DNA of 11,980 bases. Source: G039029935 sp039029935. Lineage in GTDB: Bacteria > Chloroflexota > Anaerolineae > Caldilineales > Caldilineaceae. Positions within the stretch are counted from its first letter, which is position 1, and every line of letters starts with the position of its first letter. The stretch is taken from contig JBCCFC010000279.1 in NCBI GenBank assembly GCA_039029935.1, positions 1-11,980 of the forward strand, in the 5' to 3' direction. The translations under genes and the position numbers were made by a program. Of this stretch, positions 7,001 to 11,980 are shown one piece after another. The notes beneath the pieces were generated by a model, which ran no database searches, was not told the origin of the DNA, and saw only the letters and a list, made by a program, of their open reading frames with translations.

Positions 7001-8071
7001 AGCCCGAATCCCAGTATCTGTATTAGAAAGAATATTGCTGTCAATGACCGTCACAGGGCTGTTGTATTCTATTTCAACACCACCCCCTGTGTTAGAAATA
7101 ATATCGCTTGTTTGTATCGTGACCGTACTATTTCGTTTTGCATAAATATTCCCAATGTTTGATGCCGAATTGTTATAGAAGGTACTCTCTTGGATTGTGA
7201 TTGGGCTGTCATACTTTGCGTAAATTGCACTGCCTCTGGTACGGGCATGATTGCCAGAGAAGTTGCTCTTCTGGACGGCGACTGTGTTTGCATGGGTGAC
7301 ATAGACGGCTGCACCGCTATCACCGCTCGTATTAGAGAGAAAGGTGCTGTTTTGGATAGCAATTGTATTGGAGATAGAGGCCAGAACGCCACCACCACGA
7401 GAAGCACCATTCGAGATAACCTTGCTATTTGTCAATGTCAGTGCAGCTTGGTTGCTAACATAAAGCCCACCCCCTTTTGCGTTCGATACTGCCCCTCCTA
7501 ATGTCTGAGAGGCCCCGTTGTGGATCGTCACATGGTCCAGCGTCAGTTTACCGCCACTGCCCTTGGCCCCATCCACCTCCATGATGCGGAAACGGGGCGA
7601 ACCATCTTGCCGCGTCACTGTGATACCCGTACCACCGCTGATCGTCACCGTGCTGGTGATGACAGGCAGCCCATTGTTGCCATTGCCGTTGTCACTGTGT
7701 ACACCCGTGAGCGTGACCGTATCGACAGGACTGATGTTGAAGTTGATGATGTCAGCATCGCCCATAACATTGGTCGGGTCTACACACTCACCGTTGATGT
7801 CCGTGTTGGCGGTGATGATGGCCTCGGCCAAGTCACAGGTCCCGCCGCCGATAGTCGTCGCATCCACCGTGATGGTCCCCGCATGGAGCGCGGGTGCCAA
7901 CGTCGAGAAGAGCAGCGATGTGCCGATGACGCCATTGAGGGCTGTGCGCGCCAGCCGTTGCGTAGGCATCCTTGCCTGCGCTTTGAGTTGCTGTACGTTT
8001 AAGTAGAAACGATAAAGCCGTGCAAGACGGTTGTATCGTTTGATGTGTAATTGTGTTGATTTTGTCTTCAT
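3470..8071 (-). CDS. Giant exported beta-helix / Calx-beta protein, complete copy
   Basis: Probably a secreted or cell-surface protein; the role is unknown, with adhesion or surface shielding possible. Start: the ATG at 8071 has AGGA (8084-8087) 12 nt upstream, while the ATG at 8092 has no visible ribosome site. Numbering from 8071, residues 1-64 form an extended signal peptide ending A-L-H-A. A CSLREA-like segment follows (G-T-C-D-L-A-E-A-I, about 77-85). Residues ~205-935 hold about 27 units of roughly 26 aa with consensus 'V/I-x-x-S-x-I-x-S-N-T-A-x-x-x-GGGIYA', the pattern of right-handed beta-helix (pectin-lyase-like) proteins. Next come N-W-W-G, two Calx-beta domains (about 980-1199, ending G-T-I-G-N-D-D and G-T-I-V-D-N-N), a Thr/Pro/Ser linker (about 1201-1333) and a C-terminal domain (about 1334-1533) ending WYSFLPFIGR. 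No autotransporter barrel or LPXTG anchor was seen. A paralogue lies directly upstream on the same strand. Confidence 0.9.
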   Translation of the reverse strand: MKTKSTQLHIKRYNRLARLYRFYLNVQQLKAQARMPTQRLARTALNGVIGTSLLFSTLAPALHAGTITVDATTIGGGTCDLAEAIITANTDINGECVDPTNVMGDADIINFNISPVDTVTLTGVHSDNGNGNNGLPVITSTVTISGGTGITVTRQDGSPRFRIMEVDGAKGSGGKLTLDHVTIHNGASQTLGGAVSNAKGGGLYVSNQAALTLTNSKVISNGASRGGGVLASISNTIAIQNSTFLSNTSGDSGAAVYVTHANTVAVQKSNFSGNHARTRGSAIYAKYDSPITIQESTFYNNSASNIGNIYAKRNSTVTIQTSDIISNTGGGVEIEYNSPVTVIDSNILSNTDTGIRANQFSSLLIQNSRVQNNDGGGIIAEQNSPARIQNTRILSNRSSNKGGGIRVNSGSAATIISSTISFNRTSGNNGGGIYTANNPLTVTNSLLFANHARRGGGGIMAYTNSPLFIQNSRIMSNATGTDSSGENNGAGILAKFGSPVTIDSSYILSNTANEKGGGIYIYDSSPMTIQNSTIVSNTAQYGGGIYANQNTPITVTTNSEIRANRAITNGGGIYAKDNSTITVDSSSVVSNTAGTNGGGIYAKNNSTVTVNDSSVVSNTAGTNGGGIYAKYTSPVTITTNSRFVGNRASIGDGGGVYARNSSPIVVQDSTFISNHAGQGGAIYAFINSPTTIQNSQFFSNTAATDGGAIYVSDHSPLIVQNSHILSNTAYREGGGLYALNYSTVTVESSYIVANTSIISNGGGGGIYVSVNSPIFVQSSHILSNTSNDEGGGIYSFFKSPVTIQNSHILFNVAGTNGGGIYTRFNSPLTVTVSSEIRANRAISNGGGIHAIESAVTVISSSIAENSAQNGGGIHAFRSALSITNSQLLTNTASSGKGGALYYGGDRDYANYLQESCIVANSDTAIHNNTTNTITVQSNWWGASDGAGPMATGSGDTISTYVDASNFSVINLLDCPILPVGPDITVDSPTFDENTGAMQFTLSLSASHTDTVSIDYQTTLKNPVDALDVSDFISSTGTVTIPVGSTSAQVSIPLINDNVDEGNEGFLLTFLKAVNGILRSAFTEGTIGNDDHAVLLVNDTSANETDGVLTFHVHLSHLADHDVTVSYHTDSISAIDSDHFTGQSETTTIPAGSTGFHVSVPIKNFDIAQGDREFQLILTNASGAPIGDANGIGTIVDNNFPATTSTSTPTSTSTATDTSTSTPTSAATSTPTPTSTSIPTATVALTATLTPTPTATSTVTPTPTPTSTATPLSTNTPTATPTPAPSSVSSVTPTMTATPTSTGAPASTATATAIATTTSTATSTPDTFIPDTTPDVVIIADDDVPVTLEFGDGTAISGPNSEPGLAPGESVTIRFPMAFSVLDEEAVGLLFEFFYEETFLGFNRAATVALLDALFGEGGYEILSPPAQARQGNQVASVVVQASVNAAHLTNGTLALPIVLDALPHNNPDGVVIIGDRYRLRVVAVGDGVGNNELITLTGRTDFFISASEPTNLDAVDEPAQPKQWYSFLPFIGR
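4073..4471 (-). repeat. Thr/Pro/Ser low-complexity linker of the complete copy
   Basis: About 133 residues made almost only of Thr, Pro, Ser and Ala (T-P-T-S-T-S-T-A-type). The DNA is a degenerate 6- to 12-bp repeat (GTNGGTGT on the + strand). It probably forms an extended, possibly O-glycosylated spacer between the beta-rich stalk and the C-terminal domain. The antisense strand is open for 245 codons of Val/Gly only because of this composition. Confidence 0.85.
4475..5134 (-). other. Two Calx-beta domains in the complete giant protein
   Basis: Domain 1 begins G-P-D-I-T-V-D-S-P-T and ends with E-G-T-I-G-N-D-D. Domain 2 begins H-A-V-L-L-V-N-D and ends G-I-G-T-I-V-D-N-N. Both contain the 'F-x-L-x-L-S' and 'V-S-I/V-P-I/L-x-N-D/F' strands and the acidic turns that bind calcium in this family. 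Calx-beta domains are common in large bacterial adhesins, where calcium stiffens the chain. Confidence 0.8.
5297..7545 (-). repeat. Beta-helix repeat array of the complete giant protein (about 27 units)
   Basis: Units average about 78 bp. On the + strand they show a recurring 'gcatagatgccaccgcc' motif, the reverse complement of the GGGIYA codons. Units 5-7 are short (about 17 residues between markers), whereas unit 11 and unit 21 carry longer Gly/Ser/Asn insertions that would loop out of the helix. Most of the apparent plus-strand ORFs here are shadows of this repeat. Confidence 0.85.
6185..6346 (-). repeat. Two near-identical adjacent 81-bp units (27 aa each)
   Basis: The copies at 6185-6265 and 6266-6346 both encode S-S-V-V-S-N-T-A-G-T-N-GGGIYAK. 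Over about the first 52 bp they differ at one base, far closer than any other neighbouring units in the array. Confidence 0.85.
7880..8071 (-). other. Extended signal peptide of the giant protein
   Basis: The 64-residue N-terminus has a long basic, Tyr/Arg-rich region (K-R-Y-N-R-L-A-R-L-Y-R-F-Y) before the hydrophobic core G-V-I-G-T-S-L-L-F-S-T-L, and a predicted cleavage after A-L-H-A at codon 64. A normal-length signal would start at the Met at 7969, but that ATG has AAGG directly abutting it, too close for normal use. Confidence 0.6.
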
Positions 8072-8093
8072 TGTTAGTTTGTGTCCTATCATT

Positions 8094-8182
8094 CATACTA
8101 CAGCGGATTTGGGAAAGGAACGGATTTTTTTCCTCGCGCGGAGACTAAAATCCGTTCCCCGACCTCAATCCGTTGTAGTATG
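8094..8182. repeat. 89-bp palindromic (MITE-like) element
   Basis: The ends CATACTAC and GTAGTATG are perfect inverted repeats, and similarity continues about 36 bp inward around a GC-rich centre. Each arm holds two direct copies of an A(A/G)CGGATT octamer (8102, 8119; inverted at 8149, 8167), spaced 17-18 bp. The element lies 22 bp upstream of the chosen start of the giant gene. No transposase and no clear target-site duplication is visible. Confidence 0.75.
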
Positions 8183-8202
8183 TTTTTTTATATATTCCAA
8201 TG

Positions 8203-8302
8203 CGTGGCGAGAAACCGTGCAGGACCTTCGGGAGGTGGGTGTGGACCATTTGTCTCACATTGATATTTTGTACCCACCTCCCGAAGGTCCGAGTCAGCCA
8301 CG
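8203..8302. repeat. Inverted repeat with perfect 19-bp stem
   Basis: GGACCTTCGGGAGGTGGGT (8222-8240) is matched exactly by its reverse complement at 8272-8290, around a 31-bp loop. An outer CGTGGC/GCCACG pair (8203-8208, 8297-8302) frames it. No U-run follows on either strand, so it is not a plain intrinsic terminator. It could be a non-autonomous mobile element or a dispersed repeat. Confidence 0.8.
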
Positions 8303-8326
8303 ACGTATTCCGAGTAGCTTCGTCAA

Positions 8327-8342
8327 TGATACGCTCGTATCA
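8327..8342. repeat. Short hairpin TGATACG-CT-CGTATCA
   Basis: Perfect 7-bp arms with a 2-bp centre. It is not followed by a U-run on either strand. It could be a protein-binding site; the role is unknown. Confidence 0.5.
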
Positions 8343-8455
8343 CCCAATCCTATAGCGATTAACCGTCAACTATCCGCTGACTGCTCCTAAGCAACAAGAT
8401 TTTTATGTAAATAGAATGCTCGATATACACTAAATTGGCGATTCGAGCTAGTACG

Positions 8456-8473
8456 GGTTTGATATATCAAACC
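8456..8473. promoter_or_regulatory. Perfect 18-bp palindrome, possible operator
   Basis: GGTTTGATATATCAAACC is self-complementary and sits in AT-rich DNA about 93 bp beyond the stop of the upstream giant gene. Size and symmetry fit a dimeric regulator site, but no regulator gene is in view and no U-run follows for termination. Confidence 0.4.
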
Positions 8474-8565
8474 TCTACGAGTACGATATAATTACTCGCT
8501 CGTTACTTATTGATGGATCCGGGTTACTATTCATTTTTCACTATTAACTATTCACTATTCGCTAA

Positions 8566-9155
8566 TTATCGCCCAATCCAGGGCAAGAACGAGTACCACC
8601 GCTTGGGTTGGCTTGGCTCATCCGTCTCATCCAAATTGGTCGGCTCGGCAGCGGGAATAAAGAAGTCCGTCTCACCCGCCAGTGTAATCAATTCACCGTT
8701 GCCTGCATCAACACCCGCATCCACCACACGCAGGCGATAGCGGTCGCCAATCATAATGACGCCATCAGGATTGCTGTGCGGCAAGGCATCGAGGATAATG
8801 GGCATGGTCAACAGGCCATTGGTTAGGTGGCTGTTATTGACCGAAGCCTGAATCACCACCACAGCCGTTTGCCCACCTTGGCGTGTCAGCGGTTGAAGAA
8901 TCTCATAGCCGCTTTCTCCAAACAACGCATCCAGCAACGCAACGGTGGCTGCACGGTTAAAGCCAAGAACATCATCGTCATAGAAGAATTCAAACAGCAA
9001 TTCAACTGTCTCTTCATCTAGCCCAGAGATTGCCAGTGGGAAGCGAATCGTCACCGAATCGCCAGAGGCGACACCGGGTTCGCCGTTGGGACCAGTCACG
9101 GCTGTGCCATCACCAAATTCAAGTGTGACAACGTTCTCTGGTGCAGGCATAATCG
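8566..9155 (-). other. Conserved C-terminal domain with WYSFLPWIGR tail (second copy)
   Basis: Aligns over its whole length with the C-terminal domain of the complete copy. F-N-R-A-A-T-V-A-L-L-D-A-L-F-G-E and I-G-D-R-Y-R-L-R-V-V are identical in both. The final ten residues differ only at Phe/Trp. Conservation here is clearly higher than in the preceding linker. Confidence 0.6.
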
Positions 9156-11980
9156 TAATCGTGGATGGTGTGTCAGGTGTCGTCGTCGGCATAGATGTCG
9201 CGATTGGCACAGGTGTGGCGGTCGGCGAGGCCATCGGTGCGCTAGTGGGTGTTGCCGTTGGTGTAGTGACTGGCGCACTGGTTGATGTCGGTGTTGGCGT
9301 CGCTGTTGATATTGGCGTCACTGTGCTGGTCACGGTACTGCTCACTGTCGGTGTCATCGTTGACATGGCCGTTGGCATCGTGGTGGCCGTTGCTGTTGTT
9401 GTTGACAGAGCAGTGCTGGTTGGTGTACCCATTGGCTGCACCGTAGACGTGAGCGTTGCCGTTGGTGTGACTACCAAAGTAGGTGTGCTGGTTGGTGTAC
9501 CCATAGCTGTACTCGTCGGTGTGGATGTACTCATTAACGTTGGTGTGGGTGTCCCTGTGGATGTGGGTGTACTCGTTGGCGTGGCGGTGGGGAAATTGTT
9601 GTCCACAATTGTGCCGATGCCGTTGGCAGTCCCAACTGGCACAGCCGACACACCTGTCAAGACCAATTGGAAGGTACGATTGCCCTGTGCAATGTCCAAG
9701 TTGTCGATGGGGACCGTGACATTGATGCCTGTTGCCCCTGCGGGAATCGTCTGTGTGCCGCTCTGTCCCGTGAAGTGTGTGCCATCCAGTGCCGAGATAT
9801 TTTCGGTGTGATAGCTGACGGTGACATCATTGATAAAAGGGTTGGATAGCTGCACACGGAAGGTGAGTACACCATCGGTTTCGTTGGCACTGGGGCTGTT
9901 GACCGAGAGCACGGCATGGTCGTCGTTGCCAATCGTCCCCTCGGTGAAGGCACTGGTCAAAATGCCGTTGACCGCCTTTAAGAAGGTCAAGATGAACCCT
10001 TCGTCACCCTCATCCACGTTGTCATTCACCAGCGGAATGCTGACCTGCCCACTGGTGCTGCCAGCCGGAATGTTGAGCGTGCCTGTGCTGGAGATAAAGT
10101 CGCTGACATCAAGTGCATCGACGGGATTTTTGAGCGTGGTCTGATAGTCGATGCTCACGGTGTCGGTGTGACTGGCCGAGAGCGAGAGCGTGAACTGCAT
10201 CGCACCTGTATTTTCATCAACGGTTGGTGAATCGACCGTGATGTCAGGGCCGACAGGCAGGATGGGACAGTCAAGCAAATTGATGACCGAGAAGTTACTG
10301 GCATCCACATAGGTGCTGATGGTATCACCCGACCCCGTTGCCACTGACCCCGCACCGTCTGACGCCCCCCACCAGTTGGATTGCGCCGTGATGGTGTTGG
10401 TTGTGTTGTTGTGGATGGCGGTGTCGCTGTTTGCCATAATACAACTTTCTTGAATGGATTGTGTTTTGCTGCCATTGCCCTTATAGTAGAGTCCGCCTCC
10501 TGTTCCACTGGTTGCGGTGTTGGTCAACAGTTGGCTGCCTGTGATGGAAATATCGCTTTGGTTAGCGTAAATACCACCACCATCCTTGGCGCTGTTTTCG
10601 GCGATGCTGCTATTGATGACTGTGAGTGTGTTTTTATACATGTAGATACCACCTCCCTTAGTCATTGCAACATTGGCACGGATTTCGCTATTGTCGGTGA
10701 CCGTCAAAGGGCCTTGACTATAGATACCGCCCCCTTTGAGTTCTGCTACATTATAGAGAATGTGGCTTGATTGGACTGTTACAGGGCTGCTCGTTAATGC
10801 ATAAATTCCCCCACCAGCCTTTTTGGCTGTGTTTGAGAGGATATGGCTGTTCGTGACAAAGAGTGGGCTATAGCCACCTACATAAACGCCGCCACCCTCG
10901 CCAACGTCGGCAGTGGATTGATTGCCCACAATATAACTATTTTCGACCGTGACTGTACTCGACTGTCTGGCATAGATCCCACCGCCTTGGTCTGGCACTG
11001 TATTGGACATAATGGTGCTATTTTGTACGACAAGCGGGCTGGTGCGCGCCGCATAGATGCCACCACCATCTACCCTCGCTGTGTTTGAGAGAATTTGGCT
11101 ATGTTGAATCGTAACGGGGCTGTTTATCTGCGCATAGATACCCCCACCGCGATTTGAACTTACGTTACCAAGTAGTGTGCTGTCTTGCATCACAATGGGG
11201 CTGATGTTTTGTGTGTAAATGCCACCACCATCACCACTTAAGGTCTTGTTGGCAGCAATGCGACTGTTGGCTGTGACTGTCACCGGGCTGGTATCTTTTG
11301 CATAGATGCCGCCACCATCCGTCGTTGTTGTATTGGACAAAATCTCGCTATTCGTCACAATCACACCGGACGATGTCTTTGCATAGATGCCACCACCATT
11401 TACTCCTGCACTATTGGACACAACCGAACTGCTCTCCACCGTGACCGTGCTGTTATCTTTGGCGTAGATACCACCACCATTGGTCATAGCACGGTTGGCG
11501 CGGATTTCACTGTTGGTGGTAATGGTTATCGGGGTGTAATCAGTTACATAAATACCACCGCCATAGGGGGCTGTATTTGACGCAATCGTACTGTTTTGAA
11601 TCGTCACTGGACTACGTTCATAGGCATAAATGCCGCCCCCTTTGTCATCGTCCGTATTGGAGAGAATATAACTGCTGTCAATCATGACAGGGCTATTGTT
11701 CTTTGCTGCAATGCCCCCGCCCCCACCATGTCTGTTTGTCGCGTTGGATATAATGGTGCTGTTTTGGATGAACAGTGAGCTATCGTTATAGACAAAAATG
11801 CCACCGCCGCCACCTTCGCTGCCACGTGCATAATTGGCGAAAAAGAGACTGTCGGTGATCGTTACAGGGCTATTAACTTTTGCATAGATACCGCCTCCAT
11901 CATTGGCCGTTGCACGGTTAAAGCTGATTGTGCTACTGATGATGGTGAGCGGCGTATTCTGTTTCGCCTCAATACCGCCA
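8566..11980 (-). CDS. Giant exported beta-helix / Calx-beta protein, second copy (5' end outside window)
   Basis: Paralogue of the complete gene, with the same domain order from the middle of the beta-helix to the C-terminus. The frame stays open to the right edge: beyond the internal Met at 11685 it reads N-N-S-P-V, then S-T-I-I-S-N-A-T, then S-S-T-I-S-F-N-R. That Met is therefore not the start, and a signal peptide and about 390 residues would lie outside if it matches its partner. Nineteen beta-helix units are visible, followed by N-W-W-G, two Calx-beta domains (9592-10251), a Thr/Pro/Ser linker and a C-terminal domain ending WYSFLPWIGR just before the TAA at 8566-8568. Likely secreted or surface-exposed with the same unknown role as its neighbour. 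No frameshift was seen, so both copies look functional. Confidence 0.9.
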   Translation of the reverse strand, partial: GGIEAKQNTPLTIISSTISFNRATANDGGGIYAKVNSPVTITDSLFFANYARGSEGGGGGIFVYNDSSLFIQNSTIISNATNRHGGGGGIAAKNNSPVMIDSSYILSNTDDDKGGGIYAYERSPVTIQNSTIASNTAPYGGGIYVTDYTPITITTNSEIRANRAMTNGGGIYAKDNSTVTVESSSVVSNSAGVNGGGIYAKTSSGVIVTNSEILSNTTTTDGGGIYAKDTSPVTVTANSRIAANKTLSGDGGGIYTQNISPIVMQDSTLLGNVSSNRGGGIYAQINSPVTIQHSQILSNTARVDGGGIYAARTSPLVVQNSTIMSNTVPDQGGGIYARQSSTVTVENSYIVGNQSTADVGEGGGVYVGGYSPLFVTNSHILSNTAKKAGGGIYALTSSPVTVQSSHILYNVAELKGGGIYSQGPLTVTDNSEIRANVAMTKGGGIYMYKNTLTVINSSIAENSAKDGGGIYANQSDISITGSQLLTNTATSGTGGGLYYKGNGSKTQSIQESCIMANSDTAIHNNTTNTITAQSNWWGASDGAGSVATGSGDTISTYVDASNFSVINLLDCPILPVGPDITVDSPTVDENTGAMQFTLSLSASHTDTVSIDYQTTLKNPVDALDVSDFISSTGTLNIPAGSTSGQVSIPLVNDNVDEGDEGFILTFLKAVNGILTSAFTEGTIGNDDHAVLSVNSPSANETDGVLTFRVQLSNPFINDVTVSYHTENISALDGTHFTGQSGTQTIPAGATGINVTVPIDNLDIAQGNRTFQLVLTGVSAVPVGTANGIGTIVDNNFPTATPTSTPTSTGTPTPTLMSTSTPTSTAMGTPTSTPTLVVTPTATLTSTVQPMGTPTSTALSTTTATATTMPTAMSTMTPTVSSTVTSTVTPISTATPTPTSTSAPVTTPTATPTSAPMASPTATPVPIATSMPTTTPDTPSTITIMPAPENVVTLEFGDGTAVTGPNGEPGVASGDSVTIRFPLAISGLDEETVELLFEFFYDDDVLGFNRAATVALLDALFGESGYEILQPLTRQGGQTAVVVIQASVNNSHLTNGLLTMPIILDALPHSNPDGVIMIGDRYRLRVVDAGVDAGNGELITLAGETDFFIPAAEPTNLDETDEPSQPKRWYSFLPWIGR
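9165..9588 (-). repeat. Thr/Pro/Ser low-complexity linker of the second copy
   Basis: About 140 residues of Thr/Pro/Ser/Ala with some Met and Val. It is similar in kind but not in exact repeat order to the linker of the other copy, so the linkers have evolved independently. The 241-codon plus-strand frame over it is a Val/Gly shadow. Confidence 0.8.
9592..10251 (-). other. Two Calx-beta domains in the second copy
   Basis: Same boundaries as in the complete copy, with a constant offset of 5,117 bp and no indels. Domain 1 is nearly identical between copies in its first half; domain 2 has diverged more (for example S-V-N-S-P-S-A-N-E-T against L-V-N-D-T-S-A-N-E-T). Confidence 0.8.
10414..11980 (-). 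repeat. Beta-helix repeat array of the second copy (19 visible units)
   Basis: Units of about 26 aa with the same S-x-I-x-S-N / GGGIYA consensus. In order they match units 9-27 of the complete copy, including shared oddities: S-E-I-R-A-N-R/V-A units at the same two places, a long unit at the place of unit 21, and the final S-C-I-x-A-N-S-D-T-A-I. Confidence 0.85.

Larger units (their letters stand above)
8072..8565. other. Intergenic spacer between the two giant genes
   Basis: A long non-coding spacer. It contains an 89-bp palindromic element (8094-8182), a 19-bp inverted repeat (8222-8290), a small hairpin (8327-8342), an 18-bp palindrome (8456-8473) and an AT-rich tail with CACTATT/AACTATT repeats (about 8536-8560). 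No convincing CDS was found. The plus-strand frame 8031-8390 just reads through the palindromes. A promoter for the downstream gene should be here, but no strong -35/-10 pair was seen; the best candidate is TATATAAAAAA on the minus strand near 8183-8195. Confidence 0.6.

Noticed and set aside
5297..7545. CRISPR array, suggested by regular repeats
   Set aside because: Repeats are degenerate, coding and in frame with no unique spacers; the period is that of beta-helix coils.
8031..8390. Plus-strand 119-codon ORF in the spacer
   Set aside because: It runs through both inverted repeats and the start of the giant gene, with no ribosome site and no recognisable protein pattern.
9086..9811. 241-codon plus-strand Val/Gly ORF
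   Set aside because: Same antisense effect over the second linker; the recurrence reflects shared coding composition, not a gene.
11683..11685. ATG as start of the second giant gene
   Set aside because: The frame continues upstream to the window edge with further beta-helix units aligned to the paralogue.

Overview
The window most resembles a member of the Chloroflexota (green non-sulfur bacteria). The clues are two very large secreted proteins with a CSLREA-like N-terminus, long Thr/Pro/Ser linkers and a short aromatic/Leu-Pro C-terminal tail, plus a neighbouring Rpn-type nuclease gene. This taxonomic call is inference; no marker gene or RNA gene is present. No tRNA, rRNA, CRISPR array, insertion sequence or prophage gene was seen.

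Left part (1-3085, + strand): the 3' end of an Rpn/PD-(D/E)XK-type 'recombination-promoting nuclease/putative transposase' gene runs in from the left edge. After a 36-bp gap comes a complete type I restriction R subunit of the EcoEI class, with nuclease, SF2 helicase and C-terminal domains all intact. No hsdM or hsdS is visible. If the system is complete they should lie left of the window, with the Rpn gene between them and hsdR. Both genes carry short in-frame tandem repeats.

Middle (3086-3469): a small unidentified minus-strand ORF (73 aa) sits between the convergent hsdR and the first giant gene.

Right part (3470-11980, minus strand): two tandem paralogous genes for giant exported proteins. 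The downstream copy is complete (about 1,533 aa). It has an extended signal peptide, a CSLREA-like start, about 27 beta-helix repeats of about 26 aa, two Calx-beta domains, a Thr/Pro/Ser linker of about 133 aa and a conserved C-terminal domain of about 200 aa ending WYSFLPFIGR. The upstream copy leaves the right edge, so its start is not visible. Its 19 visible repeat units match units 9-27 of the first copy one for one. A block of about 358 bp at the beta-helix/Calx-beta junction is almost identical between the copies while both flanks have diverged, which suggests gene conversion.

The spacer of nearly 500 bp between the two giant genes holds several inverted repeats. One is an 89-bp palindromic element carrying four copies of a CGGATT-containing octamer directly upstream of the start codon of the downstream copy; another has a perfect 19-bp stem. 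The sequence suggests surface or extracellular proteins (adhesion, shielding or contact) beside a DNA-defence locus. No functional link between the two halves can be shown from the sequence.
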